From contig NZ_JAULSA010000025.1 of assembly GCF_030518235.1 (NCBI RefSeq), positions 1-48,966 on the forward strand: a DNA stretch of 48,966 nt. Reading direction: 5' to 3'. Shown here piece after piece: positions 37,374 to 46,279 of this stretch. The DNA is from Saccharibacillus sp. CPCC 101409 (GTDB lineage: Bacteria > Bacillota > Bacilli > Paenibacillales > Paenibacillaceae). Position 1 is the stretch's first letter. Every line of letters starts with the position of its first letter. Under the pieces are notes generated by a model. The model had not been told where the DNA came from. It did no database searches and saw only the letters and a list, made by a program, of their open reading frames with translations. Position numbers and translations under genes: made by a program.

Positions 37374-37459
37374 GGCGAGCAGACTTTAAGACCGCGCTTG
37401 GGGGAGCGGGGTTTAGGGCGAGCAGGCTTTAAGACCGCGCTCGGGGGAGCGGGGTTTAG
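37374..37459. repeat. Tandem 43-bp repeat
   Basis: Two nearly identical units, 37374-37416 and 37417-37459, each with GGCGAGCA(G)CTTTAAGACC-type sequence and ending GGGGGAGCGGGGTTTAG. A truncated third begins at 37460. Confidence 0.8.
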
Positions 37460-37551
37460 GGCGAAGCTAGCTGAAAGAAGTTTGACTGGGGACGGCTCGT
37501 CTGTGAGACGTTGTCGGGGTTCAGGTGTGGGATCTCGGGAGCAGGTATTTG

Positions 37552-37737
37552 TGCGGATATGCAGCAAATATAGTGGTTCGGGGGCAAAATGGGAGCAATT
37601 GTGCGGATGCGCAGCAATTTTTTTCGATAATGGGCAGTTTGGGACGGGATGGGCGACGGCGGCTTGAAATTGATGCGGATATGCAGAAATGGCGGCGGTT
37701 AACGGCTTTTTCGGCTTAAATTGCTGCGGATATGCAG
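37552..37737. repeat. Four dispersed TGCGGATATGCAG motifs
   Basis: TGCGGATATGCAG at 37552-37564, 37674-37686 and 37725-37737, and the variant TGCGGATGCGCAG at 37602-37614. Spacings are 50, 72 and 51 bp, all in the same orientation. Function is unknown; no gene lies in 37185-37879. Confidence 0.75.
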
Positions 37738-37783
37738 GATTGGAATAGGAATCGTTGGGGGACGGTTCTGCATTTCGATACAT

Positions 37784-37831
37784 GAAAAAAGGACTTGGGT
37801 TTCCGTATTGTACGGGAGTCCAAGTCCTTTT
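37784..37831 (-). terminator. Terminator of the mannosidase transcript
   Basis: Minus strand: AAAAGGACTTGG pairs with CCCAAGTCCTTTTTT, with CCGTA/TACGG inside. Confidence 0.88.
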
Positions 37832-37879
37832 GCTGCGCGTTCATTGAGAGTTGTGTTGCAGCAAGCGGCCGGCCAAAGT

Positions 37880-39169
37880 TTAAACCAGGCCTTTTTCCAT
37901 CGCTTTGACGATCAGGGTGGCGAACAGGCTGTTCGACCAGGCGAACCATTCGCGGGAGAAGTCGGACGGGTCGTCGGGGTGGAAGCCTTCGTGCATATAA
38001 CCGGTGCCGGCGTCGGTGCTCAGCAGCATCTCGATCAGTTCTTTGACTTCGTTGTCGTCGCTTGACGTCAGGCCCTGCATGGACAGCGCCATATGCCACA
38101 CGTAGCCGCCCGGGGTATGCGGGCTGCCGATGCCTTTGGCGAATTTGCCTTCGAAGTAGAACGGATTGTCGAAGCTGAGCGCGAAGCGGCGGGTGTTTTG
38201 GTAAATCGGATCGTCCGCGTCCACGTACCCGATGTACGGGATCGACAGCAGGCCCGGCGTGCCGGCGTCGTCCATCAGCGAGTAGTTGCCGTAGCCGTCG
38301 GTCTCGAACGCATAGATTCTGCCGTGCTTCGGATGGTCGACGATGCCGTAGCGCTGGATGCCGAAGTTGATTTCTTTGATTAATTTCGCGGCGCGTCCGG
38401 CCAGTTCTTCGTCTTTATAAATTTCGGAGGCGATACTTTCGATATGGCCGAGGATCACGACCGCGAACATATTCGCCGGAATATTGTAGCCGAATTCGCA
38501 GGCGTCGTCGCTGGAGCGGAAGCCGGACCAGCTCATGCCGGTGTAGTTGGTCGGCATGCCGCGTCCGTCGTTGTACAGCGTTTCGGTATCCTGCTTCGTA
38601 TCGCGGCGGAAAAAGTACGGCGATTTCTCGTCGTGGCGCTGCTCGGTGGCGATGACGCGCACGATCGTGTTCAGCGCCCGGTAGCAATCTGTGTCGAACA
38701 TGGAAGTCCGCCCGGTCTCCTGCCAGTACTGCGCCAGCAGCTGCACCGGGAAGCACAGCGAATCCAGCTCGTATTTGCGCTCCCACATCCACGGGCCCAG
38801 CTCGCAGTCGTCGGAATCGCGGTAATGACGGCCGTTGGCTTCTTCGTTAAACGCATTCGTATACGGATCGATGTTGATATAGAACAGCTGCCGGGCGATC
38901 AGTCCCTCGATCACGCGCTGCAGGTCCGCATCGTTTTTGGCGAGCGGGATGTAATGCCGGACCTGCTCCACGGAATCCCGCAGCCACATGGCCGGAATAT
39001 CGCCGGTGTACACAAAGGTCGTGCCGTCGTCCAGCAGTTTGGTCGTCGTCTCCAGCGTGTTCGGGAAACAGTTGCGGAATACCTGCTTCAGCTTGGGATG
39101 TTGCGCCAGCCGTTCGTCGGTCTGTTCCAGGTAACGCTCGACCGCTTCCGGCAGTTTCGTCAAAGCCAT
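37880..39169 (-). CDS. GH125 exo-alpha-1,6-mannosidase
   Basis: A 429-aa cytoplasmic glycoside hydrolase of family 125 (formerly DUF1237). It is a metal-independent (alpha/alpha)6 enzyme that removes alpha-1,6-mannose, for example from N-glycan cores. Family blocks are FVYTGDIPAMWLRDSVEQV, NEEANGRHY, GMPTNYTGMSWSGFRSSDDAC and MHEGFHPDDPSDFSREWFAW. There is no signal peptide, so the substrate must be imported. The start is ATG 39169 with GAGGG 8 nt upstream; the frame stays open to 39289 without support. It follows the GH38 gene by 185 bp on the same strand. Confidence 0.93.
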   Translation of the reverse strand: MALTKLPEAVERYLEQTDERLAQHPKLKQVFRNCFPNTLETTTKLLDDGTTFVYTGDIPAMWLRDSVEQVRHYIPLAKNDADLQRVIEGLIARQLFYINIDPYTNAFNEEANGRHYRDSDDCELGPWMWERKYELDSLCFPVQLLAQYWQETGRTSMFDTDCYRALNTIVRVIATEQRHDEKSPYFFRRDTKQDTETLYNDGRGMPTNYTGMSWSGFRSSDDACEFGYNIPANMFAVVILGHIESIASEIYKDEELAGRAAKLIKEINFGIQRYGIVDHPKHGRIYAFETDGYGNYSLMDDAGTPGLLSIPYIGYVDADDPIYQNTRRFALSFDNPFYFEGKFAKGIGSPHTPGGYVWHMALSMQGLTSSDDNEVKELIEMLLSTDAGTGYMHEGFHPDDPSDFSREWFAWSNSLFATLIVKAMEKGLV

Positions 39170-39354
39170 GAATAACCCTCCTGATCGGTAAAAAAGAATG
39201 AGTTCGGACGTTCGGTCCGGATATCGGTTTGCAAATTGGGCCGCGCCGCCGAACCGTTCCCCCGCCTGCTGCGAAGCGAAGGAAACCATCCGGCTTACCG
39301 GCGGCCATGATCCCTATTCAAAAATAAGGCGCCGAATAAAATGCCCCGCGCGAT

Positions 39355-42237
39355 TCAGCTTCGAGGCGCCGGAGACAGCGCGAAGGTCACGATCTTCGCC
39401 GCGCCCACTTCGGCTTCGATCCGGCCGACGCCGGCCGCCGGCTGCGCCTGTTCGCCGCGGCGCTCCAGGATGTCGCTCGCGTAGACGTCGCCGGCCGCAA
39501 AATGCGGTTCGAAAGACAGCGCCGCCGCGCCGCCGGACAGATTGTACCAGCGCGCGATCACGTCGCCGTGCTCTTCGGACATCTTGAGCGCGGACAGCGC
39601 CAGATTGCCGCCGCTCCAGGACAGGAGGCGGTATTCGGCCGGCAGCGGGCCGGACTGCCGCTCCAGCAGACGGTCGAACCACGGCGTCTGATACTGGTAC
39701 GCCAGGGCGAACGCCCCGGACCCGGCAACGTCGCCGGCATGCGGGTACACCGCGTACTCCAGCGTATGCTCGCCGATGCACTGGGCTTCCGGCGTCGGGA
39801 ATACGCCCCAATCGCCCAGCTCCGACACACTGCGCAGCAGCGTGACCGCGATGGTGCCGCTGCCGCCCTGCAGCACTTCGTATTCGTTCAGGCCTTTGTT
39901 GGCGACGGTCAGGCCGTGCGCGCCGTCGGACAAACTGACGAACGCCTGCTGATGCTGGGCGTTGCTCGGATTGATCCATTCCGGCGCTGGCACGATATCG
40001 CGCTCCGCCGCTTCGAAGATCGAATCGGCCAGCACAGTCTGCGTGCGCAGGCCGGTAGGCAGCAGTACCCGCAGCCGGTGGTCGCGCGCCCGGTTGTCGA
40101 GCGTCAACGATACGGCAACGCCGCGGCCCGATCGCTCCAGCGAAACGCGGGTAACGAGCGTTTGCGGCGCCGTTTCCGCCGAGCGGCCGGCTTTGCGCTT
40201 GAGGAACGGCACCAGTCTGCGCTTCTCGTCCTCGAACAATTCTTCGGCCGAGACCGGAATGTCCCATTCGTGCACGATCTCGTACGTCACGCGGTACGCT
40301 TCGTCTTCCACCAGCGCGATTCGCGCCGGAAGCCCGCGCGTGGTCAGCGCGACATCGCCTTCCGGCTGACGGAATACATACTCGTTGCCGATATCGCCGC
40401 AGTCCTCGTAGATCCCGAGGCCTTCGAATACCCGGCCCGTGATTTTGTCGGTCAGCGTGTAGGAGCCGTCCTCCGCAAACGCCACGGACAGGAAGTCGTT
40501 CTCCATGCCCTGCGGCGTGGAGACGAGCTCGCCGACCGCCGTATCGGCCGCGGCGCTTTCCCCGGCTTGAGCCGCCGGCACAGCGTTCGCGACGCGGCCG
40601 CTTTCTTGATCCGCGCTTCGCTCCGAACCGCTCTTGCGCGCGCCGTCTTCTCCCGCCGCGCTTCCTGCATAGATCCGGCCGCCGCCTTCTTCCGGCACCC
40701 ACGCATACAGCTTATACCCCAGCGCCGGCACATTCGCCGCTTCGAACGTCAGGCGGAACTTGCGCGCCATATAAGGCACGCGGAACCCGTCGTCCGGCAG
40801 GTCGTAGCCGAACTGCGAGCCCAGATCTTCGATCCGGGCCGGAACGGCGCGGCCTTCCGCGTCAACCACGCGGCCCGGGCCGAGCGGCAGAGCGTCGAGC
40901 TTCTCCGCGATTCCCTGCGGAGAAGGCCCCTGCTTGAAGTCGATACGGACCGCTTCGACTTCGACGGTCACGACGCCGCTGCGCTCCCAGCCGGTCGTGT
41001 TGAACAGCGCGACCGGACGGGCGGCTTCCGGCCAGGCTTGCACCGAATCGGTGCCGATCCGCGAGCCGATCGCCTGCAGGCTTTCGCCGACCAGCGCTTC
41101 GGCCATATGGCGGCTCTTGTCGAACCGGCCGACCATCTCACGGTGGATCTCGTCGACGCCGCAGCCGCAGATGCTGTCGTGCGGATGGTTCTGCATCAGC
41201 GTTTTCCACGCGTAGGACAGCGGTTCGTGCGGATAAGCTTTGCCGGCGGCCAGATTCGCCATAACGGCCAGCGGCTCGGCGCCTTTCTCCAGCAGCGTCT
41301 GGCCGACCTGGTTCATCTGCTTCAGATACACGCGGGCCGACGCCGTGTTGACCAGCGTCCCCCAGCCGTCGGTGCGCGTGCTGCGCAGCTCGCCGCGCAC
41401 CGTCACCCAGCTGTCGTGCTTATGCCGCGCGAGCGCTTCCAAATATTGATCGAAGGTGGAATGGACGAAGTCCACGTCCGGGAACAGCTTCTCCGCCGTT
41501 TCCAGCGCGTCGCCGAGATCGGTCTGGATCGGCTGGTGATCGCACCCGTTCATAAACAGCAGCTCCGGCGTGGACGCGTATTTCTCCGCGCCCGCAAGCT
41601 TGCGGTCCCAGAATTCTTTGGCTTCCGCGGCGTCCGTCGGAATCTCGTTGCCGTTGCTGTACCAGTTGGCGAACAGCACCCCGACCACCTGCGAGCCGTC
41701 CGGCGACTCCCAGTGCATTTCGGAATAAGGCGATTCGTATTCGCCCGGCGCGTCGACGACCACGTTGTCGAAGCCGGTCGGCTTGACGCCGCGTCCGAAC
41801 ACGGCCGCTTCGATGCCGGCCTGCTTGAGCAGCTGCGGCGCCTGCCCCATATTGCCGAACGAATCGGGGAAATAGCCGAGCTTCGAGATCGGACCCCAGC
41901 GGGCGGCTTCGCGGTGGCCGATCAGCAGGTTGCGCACATTGGCTTCCGAGCTGGTCAGGAACTCGTCCTGCAGCACGTACCACGGACCGATTATAATTTT
42001 TTCCTCTCGGATCAGCCGCTGAAGCCGTTCGCGCTGTTCCGGATAAATTTGCAGATAGTCGTCGATAATGATCGTCTGGCCGTCGAGATGAAAATAACGG
42101 TAGCGTTCGTCTTTTTCCAGCATATCCATCAGTTCGTTCATCAAAGTCGTCAGCCGCAGATGGTGCGACTCGTACGGCAGATACCATTCCCGGTCCCAGT
42201 GGGTGTGGGAAATAATATGGGCGGTTTTGCGGGTCAT
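39355..42237 (-). CDS. GH38 alpha-mannosidase
   Basis: A 960-aa zinc-dependent alpha-mannosidase of family 38, MngB-like. The N-terminal catalytic barrel has HTHWDREW (H13 and D15 as likely zinc ligands), the nucleophile D125 in GYFPDSFGNMGQ, and another zinc His in QNHPHDSICGCG (about residues 349-360). A helical middle domain and beta-sandwich C-terminal domains follow. Residues about 518-568 are a low-complexity Gly/Ser/Ala/Glu insert not expected in the family core. No signal peptide, so it acts in the cytoplasm. AAGGAGG lies before the ATG at 42237. It is divergent from the sugar transporter genes. Confidence 0.95.
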   Translation of the reverse strand: MTRKTAHIISHTHWDREWYLPYESHHLRLTTLMNELMDMLEKDERYRYFHLDGQTIIIDDYLQIYPEQRERLQRLIREEKIIIGPWYVLQDEFLTSSEANVRNLLIGHREAARWGPISKLGYFPDSFGNMGQAPQLLKQAGIEAAVFGRGVKPTGFDNVVVDAPGEYESPYSEMHWESPDGSQVVGVLFANWYSNGNEIPTDAAEAKEFWDRKLAGAEKYASTPELLFMNGCDHQPIQTDLGDALETAEKLFPDVDFVHSTFDQYLEALARHKHDSWVTVRGELRSTRTDGWGTLVNTASARVYLKQMNQVGQTLLEKGAEPLAVMANLAAGKAYPHEPLSYAWKTLMQNHPHDSICGCGVDEIHREMVGRFDKSRHMAEALVGESLQAIGSRIGTDSVQAWPEAARPVALFNTTGWERSGVVTVEVEAVRIDFKQGPSPQGIAEKLDALPLGPGRVVDAEGRAVPARIEDLGSQFGYDLPDDGFRVPYMARKFRLTFEAANVPALGYKLYAWVPEEGGGRIYAGSAAGEDGARKSGSERSADQESGRVANAVPAAQAGESAAADTAVGELVSTPQGMENDFLSVAFAEDGSYTLTDKITGRVFEGLGIYEDCGDIGNEYVFRQPEGDVALTTRGLPARIALVEDEAYRVTYEIVHEWDIPVSAEELFEDEKRRLVPFLKRKAGRSAETAPQTLVTRVSLERSGRGVAVSLTLDNRARDHRLRVLLPTGLRTQTVLADSIFEAAERDIVPAPEWINPSNAQHQQAFVSLSDGAHGLTVANKGLNEYEVLQGGSGTIAVTLLRSVSELGDWGVFPTPEAQCIGEHTLEYAVYPHAGDVAGSGAFALAYQYQTPWFDRLLERQSGPLPAEYRLLSWSGGNLALSALKMSEEHGDVIARWYNLSGGAAALSFEPHFAAGDVYASDILERRGEQAQPAAGVGRIEAEVGAAKIVTFALSPAPRS

Positions 42238-42554
42238 GGGCAGTAGCCTCCTTCAATCTCGCTTCTCGCACTTTCAGTAGCCCATGATGGCATAATCGCT
42301 TCGTAAGCGCAATATGTGGATTTTTCAGCCGTTTCCGACGCTCATATTTGACACAGTTCCTTCTCCCCGGCAATCTTTTTGCAGCGGCATTTTTCACCCG
42401 GAACCCGCGCGGTTGCGGCGTTTCTGCGCTTTTCGAATATGACAATGCGCAATTGACATATTTACGGTGTCACAATGGGTTCGATACACTTTGCCTTGTA
42501 AGCGTTACCTTTCCAAACCACAAACGTTTCCAATTCAAGAAGGGAGGAAAATAA
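42238..42554. promoter_or_regulatory. Divergent control region of the mannoside locus, with cre-like sites
   Basis: 317 bp between GH38 (leftward) and the permease (rightward). On the plus strand TACACT (42485-42490) with a weak -35 TTACGG (42462-42467) is the best promoter candidate. A perfect TTGACA (42453-42458) has no good -10. TGTAAGCGTTACCT (42497-42510) matches the CcpA cre consensus at all but two positions, just after the likely start. A weaker cre-like site is CACAAACGTTTCCA (42519-42532). The inverted pair TGACA/TGTCA at 42454-42472 may be a specific operator. Carbon catabolite repression is inferred. Confidence 0.5.
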
Positions 42555-43505
42555 ATGAAGGCGTCCAAAACGTCCGCGCCCGAGCTTCCGAATATGAAGA
42601 AGCCTTCAAGGCGCGCGCAAATTCTCGGCAACTGGGAATTGTACCTGTTCATGCTGCCCGCCGTCCTGTACTTCCTTATTTTTCACTACGCACCGATGTA
42701 CGGGATCCAGATCGCCTTCAAAAATTTCGTTCCGTCCAAAGGCATCCTCGGCAGTCCCTGGGTGGGCTTCGACCACTTTGAGCGGTTCTTCAATTCCTAT
42801 TATTTCTGGGATCTGATCTGGAACACGTTCAGCATCAGCTTCTATGAACTGGCGATCGGGTTCCCGCTGCCGATCATCCTGGCGCTGGCGTTCAACGAGG
42901 TGCGCAACGGCAAGTTTAAGAAAACGGTTCAGACCGTCACTTACGCGCCGCACTTTATCTCGATCGTCGTTATGGCCGGCATGATCATCACGTTCCTGTC
43001 GCCGAGCAGCGGCATCATCATTATGTTCATCAACGCGCTGGGCCTGGACGCTCCGCAGTTCCTGACCGATCCGGCCTGGTTCAAAACGATGTACGTCCTC
43101 TCGGGCGTCTGGCAGAGCACCGGCTGGGGCACGATCATTTATCTGGCCGCGCTGTCCGGCGTCGATCCGCAGCTGCACGAAGCGGCCATCGTCGACGGGG
43201 CGAGCCGGTTCAAGCGCATGCTGCATATCAACCTGCCGACCATTTTGCCGACGATTACGATCATGCTGATTCTGAACATGGGCAACATTCTGGGCGTGGG
43301 TTACGAAAAAATCCTGCTGCTGCAAAACTCGCTCAACCTGGAATCGTCCGACGTCATCGCGACTTACGTATACCGCGCCGGTCTGGTCGACGCGCAGTAC
43401 AGCTTCTCGACCGCGGTCGGATTGTTCAACTCGGTCATCAACGTCATCCTGCTGATTACGGTCAACTGGATCGCCAGACGCACCAGCGAAAACAGTCTGT
43501 GGTAA
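42555..43505 (+). CDS. Sugar ABC transporter permease, LplB family
   Basis: A 316-aa inner-membrane permease of the LplB/YteP family, which imports oligo- or polysaccharide breakdown products. Six membrane segments are expected; clear ones are YLFMLPAVLYFLIFHYAP, FISIVVMAGMIITFL and VGLFNSVINVILLITVNW. The cytoplasmic EAA loop that docks the ATPase is EAAIVDGASRFKRMLHINLP. GGGAGG precedes the ATG. First gene of a permease-permease-binding-protein set; no ATPase is encoded here, as is common for this family, which uses a shared MsmX-type ATPase. Confidence 0.94.
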   Translation: MKASKTSAPELPNMKKPSRRAQILGNWELYLFMLPAVLYFLIFHYAPMYGIQIAFKNFVPSKGILGSPWVGFDHFERFFNSYYFWDLIWNTFSISFYELAIGFPLPIILALAFNEVRNGKFKKTVQTVTYAPHFISIVVMAGMIITFLSPSSGIIIMFINALGLDAPQFLTDPAWFKTMYVLSGVWQSTGWGTIIYLAALSGVDPQLHEAAIVDGASRFKRMLHINLPTILPTITIMLILNMGNILGVGYEKILLLQNSLNLESSDVIATYVYRAGLVDAQYSFSTAVGLFNSVINVILLITVNWIARRTSENSLW

Positions 43506-43561
43506 GACGGGTACCTTGTCAACGCTAAAGGGACTACCCTATTTAGAAAGGAGGCCGCGTC

Positions 43562-44473
43562 ATGGTCAAATCGATGCAAGAATCGAAAGGCGATAAAATT
43601 TTCCTGATCTGTACCTACATTTATCTCTGCGTCGCCCTGGTCGTCGTCTTGTACCCGCTGGTTTATATCCTGAGCGCTTCGATCAGCAGTCCGCAGGCGG
43701 TCAACTCCGGGCAGATGTGGCTGTTCCCCAAAAATATTACCTGGGCCGGCTACGAGCTGGTCTTCAATAATCCGAAGATCTGGAACGGCTACCTCAATAC
43801 GATTATTTATACGGTAGTCGGCACGCTGCTCAACCTGTTCGTCACCCTGCCCGCGGCCTACGCGCTCAGCCGGTCCGACTTTGTCGGCCGCGGATGGTTT
43901 ATGGGCTTCATCCTGCTGACGATGTTCTTCAGCGGCGGCCTCGTTCCGACGTATCTGGTCGTCAAAAATCTCGGCCTCATCAACACGATGGGCGCGCTGA
44001 TCCTGCCGGTCGCCGCTTCCGTATGGAATATCGTGGTCGCCCGCACCTTTTTCCAATCGACGATTCCCAAAGAACTGCAGGAAGCCGCGCAGATCGACGG
44101 CTGTACGAACCTCAGACTCTTCTGGAAGATCGTCCTGCCGCTCTCGGCTCCGATTATCGCGGTTATGGCCCTGTTCTACGGAGTCGCGCACTGGAACAGC
44201 TACTTCCCTTCGCTGATCTACCTGAACAGCGAATCGAAATATCCTCTGCAGATGGTCCTGAGACAAATTCTCGTCCTGCAGGAAATGTCGGCGGAAACGA
44301 CGGGCGCGGCGGTCAGCGCGGACATGGCGGCGCTGATGGCTTCCAAAGCCGAGACCGCTTCGCTGATCAAGTACGGCGTCATCGTCGTCTCCACCCTGCC
44401 GATTATCGCCGTATACCCGTTCCTGCAGCGCTATTTCGTACAGGGGGTGATGATCGGTTCGGTCAAAGGGTAA
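43562..44473 (+). CDS. Sugar ABC transporter permease, LplC/YtcP family
   Basis: A 303-aa second permease, the partner of the previous gene. Membrane segments include LICTYIYLCVALVVVLYP, TIIYTVVGTLLNLFVTLPAAYAL and the final VVSTLPIIAVYPFLQRYF. Its EAA loop is LQEAAQIDGCTNLRLFWKIVLP. The C-terminal end FVQGVMIGSVKG is typical of YtcP-type proteins. AAAGGAGG lies before the ATG. It follows the first permease by 56 bp and precedes the binding protein by 34 bp. Confidence 0.94.
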   Translation: MVKSMQESKGDKIFLICTYIYLCVALVVVLYPLVYILSASISSPQAVNSGQMWLFPKNITWAGYELVFNNPKIWNGYLNTIIYTVVGTLLNLFVTLPAAYALSRSDFVGRGWFMGFILLTMFFSGGLVPTYLVVKNLGLINTMGALILPVAASVWNIVVARTFFQSTIPKELQEAAQIDGCTNLRLFWKIVLPLSAPIIAVMALFYGVAHWNSYFPSLIYLNSESKYPLQMVLRQILVLQEMSAETTGAAVSADMAALMASKAETASLIKYGVIVVSTLPIIAVYPFLQRYFVQGVMIGSVKG

Positions 44474-44507
44474 GCTTGAATCCATTCATACTGAAAGAGG
44501 GGGATTT

Positions 44508-46118
44508 ATGATGAACATCAGAAGCAAAGCCTGGAAACTGCTGATGGTTGGAGGGCTGGGAGCATCGCTGCTGGCCGGCTGCGGATCGTCGGAAGAAGCG
44601 GCGAGCAAAGACGAAAGCGTCACGGTCAGCAAAGACGGTTTCCCGATTGTCGAAAAGCCGATCAAATTGACCATGATGGCGCCGGACACCGGCGTGCAGA
44701 ACTGGGAAGACATGGTCGTCCTGCAGGAAACGGCAAAACTGACGAATATCTCGTTCGAATATAAAAACGCGCCGAAGGAAAGCTTCGAAACCAAAAAGAA
44801 TCTGGTATTTGCCAGCGAAGACTATCCGGACGTGTTCTACGCCGCGGGCCTGACTCCTTCGGAGCAGCTCAAATACGGCGAACAGGGCGTGCTGATTCCG
44901 CTCGAAGACCTGATCGAAGAATATGCGCCGAACTTCAAAGCCCTGCTGGAAGAATATCCGGACGTGCGTAAATCGATCACCGCGCCGGACGGCCATATCT
45001 ACTCGCTGCCGGTTATCGAGTTCAACCAGCACTGGTACCGCAACCCGCTGTGGTACAACGGCAGCTACCTGGAAGCGCTGGGCGTGGACAAACTGCCGGA
45101 AACGACCGAAGATCTCTACGATCTGCTGAAGCGCTTCAAGGACGAAGATCCGAACGGCAACGGCAAAGCGGACGAAATCCCGGTGTCTTCCGTAACGACG
45201 CCGGCCGCCAACATCCGCGATATCCGTACCTGGATGCTGGGCGCGTTCGGCATGTACGAAGAAGAACTGTTCGTGGACGACAACGACGTCGTGCACTACA
45301 CGCCGGTTGAAGAAGGCTACAAACAGTACCTGGCCTACATGAACCGCCTGTGGGCGGAAGACCTGCTCGACCACGAAAGCTTCTCGCAAACGGCCGAACA
45401 GAAGCAGGCCAAAGGCGAAGGCAACCAGCTCGGCCTGTTCTCGGCATGGCATGCGTACCAGCTGCTGGGCACCGAAGCTTCCGACAAAGATCCGATGTTC
45501 CTGCCGGTTCACGCCGAAGGCGTAGAAAAAGCGGCCATCGCCAAGAACGGCGGCGTCAAGACCGGCGCGTTCGCCATCACCAAAACGAACAAGTATCCGG
45601 AAGCGTCCATGCGCTGGGCCGACTACCTGTATTCCTACGAAGGCTCCGTGCTGTTCAACAAAGGACCGGAAGGCACGCTGTGGGAGTACACCAACGAAGC
45701 GGACCACACGAAGAAAGCGATCCCGGCTCCGGACGGCAAGGATTCGGAAGAAATCCGTTCCACGCTCACGCCGAACTACGGCATTCCGGCACCAACGATC
45801 CTGACGGACGAAGTCAACAAAGGCCTGACGACCGACTTCGACAAATGGGTGGAAAACGAAACGCAGACCAAGCTGCTCGACAACGGAGCTCGCGTACCGT
45901 TCCCTTCCCTGTTCCTGACGATCGAAGAACAATCGGAGATCAACAGCCTGAATTCCGACCTCAGCACCTACGTGAAGCAGATGGAAGCGAAGTTCATCAC
46001 CGGCGCCGAATCGATCGACAGCGGCTGGGACGGCTACGTCGCCACGCTCAAGAAGATGGGCTCGGACCGCATCGCGGAGATCAACCAGGGCGCTTACGAC
46101 CGCTGGAAATCGAACTAA
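44508..46118 (+). CDS. Extracellular sugar-binding lipoprotein
   Basis: A 536-aa solute-binding lipoprotein of the LipO/LplA type. The signal ends in LLAGCGSS with lipidated C25. The mature protein begins with an acidic linker, then the binding fold (KPIKLTMMAPDTGVQNWEDM..., FASEDYPDVFYAAGL, EFNQHWYRNPLWYNGSYLEALG). DEDPNGNGKADEIPV is a calcium-loop-like stretch common in the family. It would capture the mannoside outside the membrane and deliver it to the two permeases. AGAGGGGGA lies before the ATG. A strong hairpin follows its stop. Confidence 0.94.
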   Translation: MMNIRSKAWKLLMVGGLGASLLAGCGSSEEAASKDESVTVSKDGFPIVEKPIKLTMMAPDTGVQNWEDMVVLQETAKLTNISFEYKNAPKESFETKKNLVFASEDYPDVFYAAGLTPSEQLKYGEQGVLIPLEDLIEEYAPNFKALLEEYPDVRKSITAPDGHIYSLPVIEFNQHWYRNPLWYNGSYLEALGVDKLPETTEDLYDLLKRFKDEDPNGNGKADEIPVSSVTTPAANIRDIRTWMLGAFGMYEEELFVDDNDVVHYTPVEEGYKQYLAYMNRLWAEDLLDHESFSQTAEQKQAKGEGNQLGLFSAWHAYQLLGTEASDKDPMFLPVHAEGVEKAAIAKNGGVKTGAFAITKTNKYPEASMRWADYLYSYEGSVLFNKGPEGTLWEYTNEADHTKKAIPAPDGKDSEEIRSTLTPNYGIPAPTILTDEVNKGLTTDFDKWVENETQTKLLDNGARVPFPSLFLTIEEQSEINSLNSDLSTYVKQMEAKFITGAESIDSGWDGYVATLKKMGSDRIAEINQGAYDRWKSN

Positions 46119-46155
46119 GCCCAAACGATTTGCGGACGCGCAGGAGATAAACGGC

Positions 46156-46258
46156 AAAAGCGGATAACGCAAGATACGGGATCGAAAGCGGGATGCGGAA
46201 GGCCGGACGGCCCAAGCCCCCGTCTTCCCGGTCCCGCTATCCGCTTTTCTTATTTTGA
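46156..46258 (+). terminator. Long hairpin terminator between the binding protein and GH3 genes
   Basis: AAAAGCGGATA (46156-46166) pairs with TATCCGCTTTT (46238-46248). Inside, GCGGGA pairs with TCCCGC, GGAAG with CTTCC and ACGG with CCGT. The tail is CTTATTTTG. It may end most transcripts or shield the 3' end of the transporter mRNA. Confidence 0.8.
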
Positions 46259-46279
46259 TACAGAAAGGCGCTGGCTCGA

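Noticed and set aside
37552..37737. CRISPR array suggested by the four repeated motifs
   Set aside because: The repeats are only 13 bp, spacing is uneven (50, 72, 51) and no cas gene is nearby.
39502..42246. Open frame of 914 codons on the plus strand opposite the GH38 gene
   Set aside because: Antisense shadow in GC-rich DNA; the minus strand carries a complete GH38 enzyme with catalytic motifs.
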